From the NCBI GenBank assembly GCA_050696075.1, contig JBOGUF010000107.1, forward strand, positions 1 to 42,465: a DNA stretch of 42,465 nt, read 5' to 3'. Every line of letters begins with the position of its first letter. Positions within the stretch are counted from its first letter, which is position 1. The notes beneath the pieces were generated by a model that had not been told where the DNA came from, did not search any database, and saw nothing but the letters and a program-made list of their open reading frames with translations. A program made the position numbers and the translations under genes. Origin of the DNA: JBOGUF01 sp050696075. GTDB lineage: Bacteria; Chloroflexota; Chloroflexia; Thermomicrobiales; UBA6265. Below are positions 24,836-34,066 of this stretch, in pieces.

Positions 24836-25942
24836 TTACGGCGTGTCGTCCGGGTCGAGGGGGTCGGTGCCGAAGATGAGCGCCTCGTCGCCGTCGCTGA
24901 AGCCGTCGCCGTCGGTGTCGGGGTTGAGCGGGTCGGTGCCGAGCTCGATCTCGCGCCCGTCGCGCAGGCCGTCGCCGTCGCTGTCGGGATTGAGCGGATC
25001 GGTGCCGAACTCCTCTTCTTGGGCGTTGGTCAGACCGTCGCCGTCGGGATCGCCTTCGGGGCTCATGTCGGGGGTCGGGGTGGCCTCGGGTTCCGCGGGC
25101 TCCTCTTCGGCCGGTTCGTCCTCCTCGCCGTCTGCTTCCTCGGCGTCCGCCGCGTCGCGCGCGGCCGCCTCACTCTGTTCGAGCACCGGCTGGCCGATCA
25201 GGACCGCGACGTAGGTTGCGAAGCCATCGCCCGCGTTGCGGAACTGGAGCTCGCCCGGCGCCAGCACTCCGCCGCCGACCTCGAGGATCTGCTGATCGAC
25301 CCCCTCGCCGACGACCTCGACCGAGCCGCTGGTGACCACGATCAACGCCGGACCGGAGTGACCGGGCAGCGAAGCGACTTGCCCCGGCCGGAAGATGTTG
25401 CGCAGCAACTCGATGTCACGCGCGCCGCCGGGCCAATCTTCGGCCGGGTCGCTGACGAAGAGGGCGTCGCCCGCGTCGTCGGGCGCGACCAGATCGATGA
25501 TCCAGGAGGTCGACGGTGGCACGCCATCCGCCCAGCGGGTGTAGGGATCGCCGGCAGCGAGGAAGTAGGCTTCCCCCGGTTCCAAGCGGGCGCGTTTCAA
25601 GGTCACGTCGTTGCGAATCACCGTCACGCCGTCGATCTGCAGAACCAGGGAGAAGTCGCCGGTCTCGGCCTCGGCCGCACCCGGTCCCGCCGGCGCGACC
25701 TCGCGCACGCGCCAGACGGCCTCGCCCTCCGGTAAAATTGCCAAACCGTGGGCGATCACCTGCCCAGCGGGAACCGAATCGCCCTCCAGGGTCGGCACGG
25801 GCGTGCCGGCGACCGGCGTGCCTTCCTGGGCCACCATTGCCAGTGGCAGGAGCGAGACGCCCGCTGCCAGGATCAGGGCGATGAGCCGCCATGCCCCGCC
25901 GTGCCCGCGGTGATGTGTCAACCGCTTCGTCCGTCCGCGCAT
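24836..25942 (-). CDS. Exported cupin-like protein with calcium-type DxDxDG repeats
   Basis: 368 aa. Signal peptide at about 18-40 (W-R-L-I-A-L-I-L-A-A-G-V-S-L-L-P), then an E-G-T-P-V-A-G-T-P linker. The middle has two cupin-like beta segments (L-E-P-G-E-A-Y-F-L and a V-T-S-G-S-V-E-V-V core). After an acidic E/P linker come four thrombospondin type 3-like repeats of the form D-x-D-G-D-G-L/F followed by E-x-G-T-D-P-L, which bind Ca2+ in known proteins. The start at 25942 has GGGGAGG upstream. Extracellular; role unknown. Divergent from the ABC importer. Confidence 0.72.
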   Translation of the reverse strand: MRGRTKRLTHHRGHGGAWRLIALILAAGVSLLPLAMVAQEGTPVAGTPVPTLEGDSVPAGQVIAHGLAILPEGEAVWRVREVAPAGPGAAEAETGDFSLVLQIDGVTVIRNDVTLKRARLEPGEAYFLAAGDPYTRWADGVPPSTSWIIDLVAPDDAGDALFVSDPAEDWPGGARDIELLRNIFRPGQVASLPGHSGPALIVVTSGSVEVVGEGVDQQILEVGGGVLAPGELQFRNAGDGFATYVAVLIGQPVLEQSEAAARDAADAEEADGEEDEPAEEEPAEPEATPTPDMSPEGDPDGDGLTNAQEEEFGTDPLNPDSDGDGLRDGREIELGTDPLNPDTDGDGFSDGDEALIFGTDPLDPDDTP

Positions 25943-26283
25943 GCTGGCCTCCCCGTCGATTCGCGGCGCCGGGCCCCACCCGACTCCACCATCCCTGCAC
26001 CCCAGACATTCTGCCACGCACTGAGACGTGCGATCAGCATAGCAGGATGGGGCAAGAGACGGTGGCGAAGATCAAACCAGATCGCCCCTATTGACCGATG
26101 GCCTAACAATTGCGATGCGTCTCACGTACCCAGGCGGGCTCTTTCCGGTGCGCGCGACGGCAATGCCGAAATCGCGAAGACGATCAGCGACGATCGGACG
26201 TGGACCAAGCGATGGCGGGCAGGACAGGCACCGGGTTCCGCGTCCGTTCAGTTGCGTCCATGACTGCTAAGGAGGCACACATC
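25943..26283. other. Divergent gap between the cupin-like gene and the ABC importer
   Basis: About 340 bases with no supported gene. A TTGACC at about 26093 followed 17 bases later by GATGCG could be a weak forward promoter for the importer operon. Frame extensions of both neighbouring genes into this region have no start signals. Confidence 0.4.
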
Positions 26284-27672
26284 ATGCGTGACGAGCGAAT
26301 CGCCCGGCTCATCGATGAAGCGCGGAGTCTCCACTACTCACGGCGAACGGCGATCAAGCGCGCGGTCGCCCTCGGCCTGTCGGTTCCGGCGGTCACGGCC
26401 GCCCTCGACGCCACGGTGGGCGCCGCGCCCGCGCCGGGGCCGCGGTTTGCCAAGGCGCCGAATCAGAATCAGGGCACGAGGCTGACGATCCTTGCCTCGA
26501 ACTACTTCGTGCCGGACGCGCAGACCTTCTTCGACCAACAGCTCGACGCGTGGGGCGCGGAGAACAACGTCGAGGTCAGCGCCGACTACGTCAACTGGCC
26601 GGACCTGCAGCCGAAGATCGGCGCCGCCGTCAACAGCAAAGCCGGGCCGGACATCATCGAGATGTACGACCCGTGGCCGTACCTCTACTACCAGAACATG
26701 GTCGACCTCCACGACCTGGCGACGCGGGTGGGTGAAGCCAGCGGCGGCTACTTCGATTGGGTGACCAACACGGCGTCGGTCGATGGGCAGTGGTACGGCG
26801 TCCCGATCGGCACGCCGACGTCCACCTTCACCTACCGCATGAGCTATTTCAACGAGGTGGGGGCGACCGAGTTCCCGCGGACGTGGGAGGAGTTGTTCCA
26901 GGTCGGGAAGCGGCTGAAGGAGATGGGTAAGCCGATCGGCCAGGCGCTCGGCCACAGCCTCGGCGACCCGGGCTCCCACTGCTATCCCTACATGTGGGCT
27001 TACGGGGCGATGGAAGTCGCCGAAGACGGCAGCACCGTCGCCTTCAACAAGCCGGAGTTCGTCGAAGGGATGACGCTCTTCATTCAGGGCTGGAAAGACG
27101 CCTACGACGAGACCGGTCTCTCCTGGGATGATTCTGTCAACAACAGCGCGTTCCTCTCCGACCAGCTCTCGGCGACGCTCAACGGCAGCAGCATTTACCT
27201 GGCGGCACTGGGGCCGGAGGCGGAGGGCGGCAAGCCGGAGATCGCCGAGGACATCAACCACGCCGACTACCCGGAGGGGCCGGCCGGTCGCTACAACCTC
27301 CTTGGCAGCCGCTGCTACTCGATCATGAGCTACTCGGAGAACGTCGAGGGGGCCAGGGCATTCCTCGAGTGGTGGTCGGCGCCGGAGCAGTTCCAGGGGT
27401 GGCTGGAGGCGAACAAAGGCTATTTCATTCCCCCGACGCCGCGGTACGTCGAGCTGCCGGTATACACGGAGGATCCGAAGCTCGCGCCGTACGCCAATGT
27501 CGTCACCTATGCCCGCAACAAGGGCTACGCCGGCCCGGCCAACCAGAAGGCGGCCGAGGTCTTCAGCCGGTACGTCGTCATCGACACCTTCGCCACGGCG
27601 GTCCAGGACGGCGAAGCCGAGGGCGCCATCGAGGAAGGCGCCCGGCTGCTCGAGCGGATTTACGGCGGCTAG
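26284..27672 (+). CDS. ABC sugar transporter, extracellular solute-binding protein
   Basis: 462 aa with an ideal AAGGAGG ribosome site. Twin-arginine signal (S-R-R-T-A-I-K-R-A-V-A-L-G-L) near 19-33, then a family 1 binding-protein fold: L-T-I-L-A-S-N-Y-F at the mature start, P-D-I-I-E-M-Y-D-P, Y-G-V-P-I-G-T-P-T, and F-L-E-W-W-S-A-P-E-Q near the C-terminus. Binds a carbohydrate or polyol outside the membrane and delivers it to the two permeases that follow. No lipobox Cys is seen, so anchoring is unclear. Confidence 0.9.
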   Translation: MRDERIARLIDEARSLHYSRRTAIKRAVALGLSVPAVTAALDATVGAAPAPGPRFAKAPNQNQGTRLTILASNYFVPDAQTFFDQQLDAWGAENNVEVSADYVNWPDLQPKIGAAVNSKAGPDIIEMYDPWPYLYYQNMVDLHDLATRVGEASGGYFDWVTNTASVDGQWYGVPIGTPTSTFTYRMSYFNEVGATEFPRTWEELFQVGKRLKEMGKPIGQALGHSLGDPGSHCYPYMWAYGAMEVAEDGSTVAFNKPEFVEGMTLFIQGWKDAYDETGLSWDDSVNNSAFLSDQLSATLNGSSIYLAALGPEAEGGKPEIAEDINHADYPEGPAGRYNLLGSRCYSIMSYSENVEGARAFLEWWSAPEQFQGWLEANKGYFIPPTPRYVELPVYTEDPKLAPYANVVTYARNKGYAGPANQKAAEVFSRYVVIDTFATAVQDGEAEGAIEEGARLLERIYGG

Positions 27673-27681
27673 GCGTCGAGG

Positions 27682-27764
27682 GGTCAGGAGTCAGGAGTCA
27701 GGAGTCAGGGGCTAGGGCCAGCCGTTTCGTTCTCTCCCTGACCCCTGCCCCCCCGACTCCTGAC
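27682..27764. repeat. Inverted 7-bp arrays (AGTCAGG / CCTGACC type)
   Basis: Left arm GGTCAGG, three AGTCAGG, GGCTAGG; right arm CCCTGAC, CCCTGCC, CCCCGAC, TCCTGAC. The arms can pair as a hairpin in the transcript between the binding-protein and first permease genes, where such structures commonly set unequal expression. Confidence 0.8.
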
Positions 27765-27787
27765 CCCCGCGACCGAAGGGAGCCAGC

Positions 27788-28729
27788 ATGGCCGTTGCGC
27801 CGATCCAGTCGAGAGAGGCAGCGGAGCGTGCGCGCGTTCCCCGACGAGCCGGCGCGCCGTTGCAGCGCGAGGGGGTGCTGGCCTACCTCTTCATGATTCC
27901 GGGCTGGGCCATCCTGCTCGCCTTCATGGCCTACCCGTTCTTCCTTGGCATCTACCTATCGCTCACCGATCGCCTGATCGGCTTTCCCGACTACGACTTC
28001 GTCGGCCTCTTCAACTACCGATGGCTGCTGGACGACAGCATCTTCATCCAGACGGTCAAGAACACCTTCTACTATGGCGTGCTGACCGTCCCGTTCAAGC
28101 TCCTGCTCGGACTCTGGCTGGCGCTTCTGCTCAATCGCACCTTTCGCCTGAGTCGTCTGCTGCGCGCGGGTCTGCTGCTGCCGTGGATCGTGCCGACCGC
28201 CCTCTCCAGCCTGGCCTGGTTGATGCTCTTCAACGGCGTCCTCAGCCCGATCTCCTGGGTGCTCAGGGACTGGGGTCTCCTTGGTGGCAACATCAACTTT
28301 CTCGGCAGCGACTGGAACGCGCGGATCTCGCTCTGCATTGCCAACATCTGGCGCGGCATCCCCTTCTTTGCGATCACGATCCTGGCCGGCCTGCAGGCCG
28401 TGCCGCACGAACTGAACGAGGCGGCGGCGCTCGACGGGGCGAACCGGTGGCAGCGCTTCTTCTCGGTCACGCTGCCGGTGATCAGCGGCATTACCTTGAT
28501 CGCGACCCTCTTCTCGATCATTTGGACGATCGCGGATTTCCAGCTCGTCTATGTCCTGACCAAGGGCGGCCCGGCCAACGAGACGCACGTCTTCGGCACC
28601 TACGCCTACCAGGTGGGTCTAGGCGGCTTCGGCGACCTCGGCCAGGCCGCGGCTATCTCCCTCTACATGTTCCCGGCCCTGGCCATCGGCTCGATCATCC
28701 TGCTGCGGTACATCCGGCGGGAGGACTAG
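27788..28729 (+). CDS. ABC sugar transporter permease (MalF/UgpA type)
   Basis: 313 aa, ATG after GAAGGGAG. Six hydrophobic segments; N-terminal F-M-I-P-G-W-A-I-L-L-A-F. The ATPase-contacting EAA loop is E-L-N-E-A-A-A-L-D-G-A-N near 215. Inner-membrane half of the importer. Confidence 0.92.
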   Translation: MAVAPIQSREAAERARVPRRAGAPLQREGVLAYLFMIPGWAILLAFMAYPFFLGIYLSLTDRLIGFPDYDFVGLFNYRWLLDDSIFIQTVKNTFYYGVLTVPFKLLLGLWLALLLNRTFRLSRLLRAGLLLPWIVPTALSSLAWLMLFNGVLSPISWVLRDWGLLGGNINFLGSDWNARISLCIANIWRGIPFFAITILAGLQAVPHELNEAAALDGANRWQRFFSVTLPVISGITLIATLFSIIWTIADFQLVYVLTKGGPANETHVFGTYAYQVGLGGFGDLGQAAAISLYMFPALAIGSIILLRYIRRED

Positions 28730-28858
28730 ACGGAAGATGGAAGACGGTAGGAGGGTCGGCGGTGGCACCAACTTCGCTTACGGTCTGTCGAGTTCCGATT
28801 CCATCTAGATGTCGTGGCTTAGCGCTTCCGCCTTCTGCTTTCCGCCTTCCGCTTCAAC
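28728..28858. repeat. Inverted 7-bp arrays (AGACGGA / CCTTCCG type) between permease genes
   Basis: AGACGGA, AGATGGA, AGACGGT begin at the stop codon of the first permease; GCTTCCG, CCTTCTG, CTTTCCG, CCTTCCG, CTTCAAC end just before the ribosome site of the second. Confidence 0.75.
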
Positions 28859-28868
28859 GGAGCGAAGC

Positions 28869-29720
28869 ATGAACATCGTCGGCGAAAATCGATGGCATCA
28901 GCGGCTCCTCTTCTTCTACATTCCGCTCACGCTCTTTGTCGCCTTCTTGCTCTTTCCGTTCTACTGGATGGTGGTCGTCTCCCTGAAGCCGAACACTGAC
29001 CTCTTCGAGACCGATCTCAACCCGTTCCTCCTCTATGGCATCACGATCGATCACTACACTTACCTGTTCGAGGAGACCGACTTCCTCATCTGGACGAAGA
29101 ACACGATGATCGTCACGATCGGGGCGACGATCCTTTCCCTCTTCTGCAGCCTGCTCATTGGGTACGCGCTGGGGCGGTTTCGCTTTCGGGGCGGAAATGC
29201 CCTGGGAGCGGCGATCTTCCTCGCCTACCTCGTGCCGCCGACGCTCCTCTTTATCCCGCTCTCGGAGGTGATCGCCCGGTTCGAGTTGTACAACAAATAC
29301 TGGGCGCTGATCTTCACCTACCCGACCTTCCTCATCCCTTTCGCCGGCTGGCTGCTGATGGGCTATTTCCGCACCATCTCGCGGGAACTGGAGGACGCGG
29401 CGCTGGTCGATGGGGCAACGCGCCTGCAGGCGATGCGGCACATCATCCTGCCGCTGGCGATGCCGGGCGTCCTCTCGGCCGGCATCTTCTGTTTCACGCT
29501 GGCCTGGAACGAGTTCCTCTACGCGCTCGTCTTCATGGGCACCGGTGATATGAAGACGATCCCGGTCGGGGTCGTCAGCGACCTGATCCGGGCCGACGTC
29601 TACTTCTGGGGTTCCCTGATGGCCGCCGGCATCCTCGGCTCCGTCCCAGTCGCCATCGCCTACTCTTTCTTCGTCGACCACTACGTGGCCGGACTGACGG
29701 CGGGCGCGACGAAGGGGTAG
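28869..29720 (+). CDS. ABC sugar transporter permease (MalG/UgpE type)
   Basis: 283 aa. Six hydrophobic segments, the typical L-L-F-P-F-Y-W-M-V-V-V-S-L-K-P start, and the EAA loop E-L-E-D-A-A-L-V-D-G-A-T-R near 176. ATG at 28869 follows ACGGAGCG; a frame extension to 28809 runs through the repeat array. No ATP-binding subunit follows, so a shared ATPase encoded elsewhere is likely. Confidence 0.92.
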   Translation: MNIVGENRWHQRLLFFYIPLTLFVAFLLFPFYWMVVVSLKPNTDLFETDLNPFLLYGITIDHYTYLFEETDFLIWTKNTMIVTIGATILSLFCSLLIGYALGRFRFRGGNALGAAIFLAYLVPPTLLFIPLSEVIARFELYNKYWALIFTYPTFLIPFAGWLLMGYFRTISRELEDAALVDGATRLQAMRHIILPLAMPGVLSAGIFCFTLAWNEFLYALVFMGTGDMKTIPVGVVSDLIRADVYFWGSLMAAGILGSVPVAIAYSFFVDHYVAGLTAGATKG

Positions 29721-29746
29721 CCCTTCCATTCCCCGCTATGGTCTCG

Positions 29747-29786
29747 GTATTACTCCGCGCGTGGTATGCTCTGACCACGGTAATAC
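29747..29786. promoter_or_regulatory. Inverted repeat GTATTAC...GTAATAC before the AbrB gene
   Basis: Two 7-bp arms separated by 26 bases flank a TATGCT -10-like hexamer (29765-29770). A similarly spaced pair precedes the second AbrB antitoxin gene. A likely autoregulatory operator. Confidence 0.45.
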
Positions 29787-29807
29787 TGGACGACAGGAAT
29801 GAACGCA

Positions 29808-30077
29808 ATGGCAACAACAGTAACAACCAAGGGGCAGGTCACGATCCCGAAGGAGGTCCGAGATGAACTCGGGCTGCGACCGGGAGACCGCGTTGAGATT
29901 GTGACGGACGGGACAGGCAGCGCTCGACTGAGCAAAGCCAAGGGCCTAACTCTTGAAGAGGCATTTACCTACCTCAAGATGCCGTTCGTTTCGGATGAAG
30001 AAATTGAGCATGCGGCCGAGGAGGGCTGGGTCGAGGGCAGCACGTATTTTGAGCGATCCGCGATGCCGGTTGCCTGA
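29808..30077 (+). CDS. AbrB/MazE-type antitoxin, no toxin downstream
   Basis: 89 aa. Swapped-hairpin AbrB DNA-binding domain: T-T-K-G-Q-V-T-I-P-K-E-V-R-D-E-L-G-L-R-P-G-D-R-V. The C-terminus is acidic. ATG 29808 is favoured over 29799 because of spacing to AGGA. No toxin follows on this strand; the next gene is a convergent PIN toxin that belongs to the second AbrB gene. Confidence 0.8.
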   Translation: MATTVTTKGQVTIPKEVRDELGLRPGDRVEIVTDGTGSARLSKAKGLTLEEAFTYLKMPFVSDEEIEHAAEEGWVEGSTYFERSAMPVA

Positions 30078-30523
30078 TCGCCGGCATCGCAATGTGATGG
30101 GGAGGTTCGTGCGCCTATGGCTCCAGGCGCTGGATGTCGCGGAAACGGCTGATCTTTTTCAAAGCTGTAGATGCCGTCCAGTCCTTGGCGTACGGTGTGC
30201 TCGGCCGCGAGACAATCCTCGAAATCGTGCGTCGTTTGGGCGTAACGTTCGAGGGCCGCGATCACCGCAAGCTTATGGTCGATGCGCAGACCACGATTTT
30301 CGATCACCGGGGTCAGCCCTTCGGCAACTTGAGCGTGTGTGCGCTGGTAGACGGATCGTGACGAAAAGACGTAGACGACTTCCGCGACGATCACCTCACT
30401 TGTGACGAGTTCGATCTCCCCACGTTCGGCCCGTCGGAAGAGGGCGAGGCTGCGCCGCGCCTTGTCAGGGTCATCCCCGACCAAAAAGCGAAGAAAGATG
30501 TTCGTGTCGACGAAGTAGCTCAC
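29969..30523 (-). pseudogene. PIN-domain toxin (VapC) with frameshifted C-terminus
   Basis: As read, 184 aa from GTG 30523 (overlapping the antitoxin TGA). PIN acids: Asp6 in F-V-D-T-N-I-F-L, Glu near 48, Asp near 100 in D-F-E-D-C-L-A. The normal end is disrupted at a run of five T (plus strand 30155-30159): with one fewer base the frame would run on to R-F-R-D-I-Q-R-L-E-P and stop at 30115, the usual VapC ending. As read, it continues 60 residues through the 3' end of the opposite AbrB gene. Could be a homopolymer error; the core is intact. Confidence 0.7.
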
Positions 30524-30780
30524 GATAGCTCACGATATTGTTGGGCGTAGTATTCGGCACGCTCTTCCTTTGCTCGCTTGATTGCCTCCTCGACGGAGAT
30601 GCCGAGTGGCATGCTGCCCATCAACTCCTCCAACGAAGGCCGCGCTTTCCGAAACCGTCCGCCTCCCTCACCATCCGGAAAGAACTCGACCTTATCGTAT
30701 GGCTTGAGTCCGAGCTCGTCCCGCAATGCCTTGGGGATCGTTACCTGTCCCTTGCTTGTGATCGACGAGACTTTACCCAT
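30520..30780 (-). CDS. AbrB/MazE-type antitoxin of the PIN toxin
   Basis: 86 aa. S-S-I-T-S-K-G-Q-V-T-I-P-K-A-L-R-D-E-L-G-L-K-P is the AbrB fold; the C-terminal helix ends A-K-E-E-R-A-E-Y-Y-A-Q-Q-Y. ATG 30780 follows AAAAGGAAC. Stop and toxin start overlap as GTGA, so they are translationally coupled. A 10-base direct repeat (AGCTCACGAT) sits at the junction. Confidence 0.83.
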   Translation of the reverse strand: MGKVSSITSKGQVTIPKALRDELGLKPYDKVEFFPDGEGGGRFRKARPSLEELMGSMPLGISVEEAIKRAKEERAEYYAQQYRELS

Positions 30781-30796
30781 GTTCCTTTTCCTCTGG

Positions 30797-30837
30797 CCGA
30801 TACCTTGCAGCGGTGTGCTCGGTGAGTGCCGTATCGG
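30797..30837. promoter_or_regulatory. Inverted repeat CCGATAC...GTATCGG before the AbrB-PIN operon
   Basis: Two 7-bp arms 27 bases apart directly upstream of the antitoxin ATG; GTAATAC follows at 30840-30846. Comparable in spacing to the pair at 29747-29786. Confidence 0.45.
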
Positions 30838-30922
30838 TTGTAATACTCCGCATCCTAACATGGTGGCCGCTCTCGTACGTCGAGGCGATGACGGTTGGGC
30901 AAGCTGGCTGTTCGTGCCGTGC

Positions 30923-30928
30923 TATCAT
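30923..30928 (+). promoter_or_regulatory. Extended -10 (TGC-TATCAT) before the CBS gene
   Basis: TGC at 30920-30922 and TATCAT at 30923-30928, about 52 bases before the ATG. The -35 is not clear. The same TGC plus TANNAT arrangement precedes dnaA and sucC. Confidence 0.5.
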
Positions 30929-30979
30929 CGAGAAAGTATCGGAGTTCGGTTTTTGCGCGCATAGCGGAGATGCAACTCC

Positions 30980-32491
<1,512 letters not shown>

Positions 32492-32510
32492 ATTGAATGG
32501 GAACGAATTT

Positions 32511-32542
32511 TGTAGGGGCGGACCGCCGTGTCCGCCCCCACA
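32511..32542. repeat. GTAGGGGCGG-type hairpin between the two transsulfuration genes
   Basis: TGTAGGGGCGGA and TCCGCCCCCACA pair over 12 bp with one mismatch around an 8-base loop. It lies 19 bases after the CBS stop and 27 bases before the next ATG. Confidence 0.65.
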
Positions 32543-32568
32543 TTGCCGGTTCTCACCAAGGAGCACGA

Positions 32569-33942
32569 ATGACCGCTCATCAGCCGAACGGCCAGAACCC
32601 AGCACCCGGCAGCCAGCGCTTTGAGACCCGCGCGATCCACGTCGGCCAGGGACCCGATCCGGCCACCGGCGCGGTGATCACGCCGATCTACCAGACGAGC
32701 ACCTATGTCCAGGAGGCGGTCGGGGTCCACAAGGGGTACGAGTACTCGCGCACGGACAACCCGACCCGGACCGCCTTGCAGGAGGTGTTGGCGTCGCTGG
32801 AAGGGGGATCGTGGGCGCTCGCCTATGCCAGCGGCTTGGCCGCCACGCAGAACATCTTTCTCCTGCTGCGTCCCGGCGACCACATCCTGCTCTCGGACGA
32901 CGCCTACGGCGGCACCTACCGCCTCGTCGCCAAGATCATCGCGAACTACGGCATCGACTTCTCCCTGGTCGACATGTCCGACCTGGCGGCGGTGCGGGCG
33001 GCGCTGCGCCCCGAAACGAAGATTGTCTGGGTCGAGACCCCGACCAACCCGTATCTGAAGATCGTGGATCTCCGCGCCCTGGCCAACAACGTTAAGGCGG
33101 AAGGCGGAAGGCGGCAGGCGAATGACGCCGACACCTTGCCGCCTCCCGCCTCCCGCCTTTCGCCGCCACTGATCGTCGTCGACAACACCTTTGCCTCGCC
33201 CTACCTTCAGCAACCGCTGGCGCATGGGGCCGATCTGGTGCTGCACAGCACGACGAAGTATCTGGGCGGGCATTCCGACGTCGTCGGCGGGGCGGTGATC
33301 GGGAACGACCCAGAGGTCTACCGGGTGATGAAGTTCAATCAGAACGCGGCCGGCGCGGTGCCGGGACCGTTCGACTGCTGGTTGACCTTGCGCGGGATCA
33401 AGACGCTGGCGCTGAGGATGGAGCGGCACAGCGCCAACGCCCAAGCCGTCGCCGAGTTCCTGCGCGGCCACGACGCGGTCGCGCGCGTCTTCTACCCCGG
33501 CCTGCCCGATGATCCCGGGCACGAGATCGCGGCGCGGCAGATGTCCGGCTTCTCCGGGATGGTCTCCTTCACGGTTCGCGGCGGATTTGCCGCGGCCGCG
33601 GAGATCGTCGCCACGACCAAGGTCTTCCAGCTCGCCGAGAGCCTGGGTGGCGTCGAGTCGCTGATCGAGCACCCCGGCCAGATGACGCACGCCAGCGTCG
33701 CCGGCACCGGGGCGGAGGTCGAGGACTCGCTCGTCCGGCTTTCGGTCGGCATCGAGCACGTCGACGACTTGATCGCCGACTTGACGCGGGCGTTGGCAGC
33801 CGTCAGCCGTCAGCCGTCAGCCATCAGCCGTCAGCAGCTAGGCGTTCGAGGTTCGGCGTTCGAAATGACACGAGGGCGCGCGATAACTCGCGTGCCCTCG
33901 TCGTTTCCTTCGTCGAACTGCGAACGCCTAACGCCTATCTGA
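32569..33942 (+). CDS. Cystathionine gamma-synthase/lyase-family PLP enzyme with repeat-derived insert and tail
   Basis: 457 aa, ATG after AAGGAGCACGA. Fold type I Cys/Met metabolism enzyme: T-R-A-I-H-V-G-Q, Y-E-Y-S-R-T-D-N-P-T, A-S-G-L-A-A, the PLP Asp in V-V-D-N-T-F-A-S-P-Y, and Lys230 in H-S-T-T-K-Y-L-G-G-H-S-D. Next to a CBS gene it most likely makes cysteine from cystathionine, though gamma-synthase activity is possible. Two oddities: residues about 176-200 are encoded by an in-frame 7-bp repeat hairpin, and after the normal end (A-L-A-A near 410) the frame runs through another array and a terminator-like hairpin, adding about 47 residues. Upstream frame extension to 32497 is rejected. 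Confidence 0.88.
   Translation: MTAHQPNGQNPAPGSQRFETRAIHVGQGPDPATGAVITPIYQTSTYVQEAVGVHKGYEYSRTDNPTRTALQEVLASLEGGSWALAYASGLAATQNIFLLLRPGDHILLSDDAYGGTYRLVAKIIANYGIDFSLVDMSDLAAVRAALRPETKIVWVETPTNPYLKIVDLRALANNVKAEGGRRQANDADTLPPPASRLSPPLIVVDNTFASPYLQQPLAHGADLVLHSTTKYLGGHSDVVGGAVIGNDPEVYRVMKFNQNAAGAVPGPFDCWLTLRGIKTLALRMERHSANAQAVAEFLRGHDAVARVFYPGLPDDPGHEIAARQMSGFSGMVSFTVRGGFAAAAEIVATTKVFQLAESLGGVESLIEHPGQMTHASVAGTGAEVEDSLVRLSVGIEHVDDLIADLTRALAAVSRQPSAISRQQLGVRGSAFEMTRGRAITRVPSSFPSSNCERLTPI
33094..33168 (+). repeat. In-frame 7-bp repeat hairpin inside the gamma-synthase/lyase gene
   Basis: Three AAGGCGG and CAGGCGA, a 12-base spacer, then CCTTGCC, two GCCTCCC, GCCTTTC, GCCGCCA. Arms are reverse complements. 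75 bases, so the reading frame is kept. It lies just before V-V-D-N-T-F, where relatives have only a short turn. Confidence 0.88.
33799..33935 (+). repeat. 7-bp arrays nested around a terminator-like hairpin
   Basis: Three GCCGTCA, GCCATCA and GCCGTCA (33799-33833) are followed by GGCGTTC, GAGGTTC, GGCGTTC (33841-33861) and later by the complementary GAACTGC, GAACGCC, TAACGCC (33915-33935). Two different unit families adjoin. The whole lies within the reading frame of the enzyme tail. Confidence 0.8.
33870..33901. terminator. 14-bp hairpin, probable terminator
   Basis: ACGAGGGCGCGCGA pairs with TCGCGTGCCCTCGT with a single G-T around a TAAC loop; TCGTTTCCTT follows. Probably the ancestral end of the transsulfuration operon, now inside the open frame. 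May also serve the minus-strand small genes. Confidence 0.6.
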
Positions 33943-34030
33943 ACTTGCGGTCGGCCCGTCGGGTGTCGACGATGCCGGCGATGAGCGCCGCCAGCGTCAG
34001 CAGGACCACGAATACGATCATCCCGTCCAC
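33935..34030 (-). CDS. Tiny membrane protein, 31 aa
   Basis: GTG start with GGGGAGCG upstream; the second possible start is ATG at 34021 (28 aa). Sequence begins (V-D-G-)M-I-V-F-V-V-L-L-T-L-A-A-L-I-A-G-I-V: one hydrophobic helix and a basic tail (T-R-R-A-D-R-K). Too short for homology to be judged. It lies 36 bases after another tiny membrane protein on the same strand. Confidence 0.4.
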   Translation of the reverse strand: MDGMIVFVVLLTLAALIAGIVDTRRADRKFR

Positions 34031-34066
34031 CGCTTCGCTCCCCGTGTGCCGTCGACTGGTCGTGGG

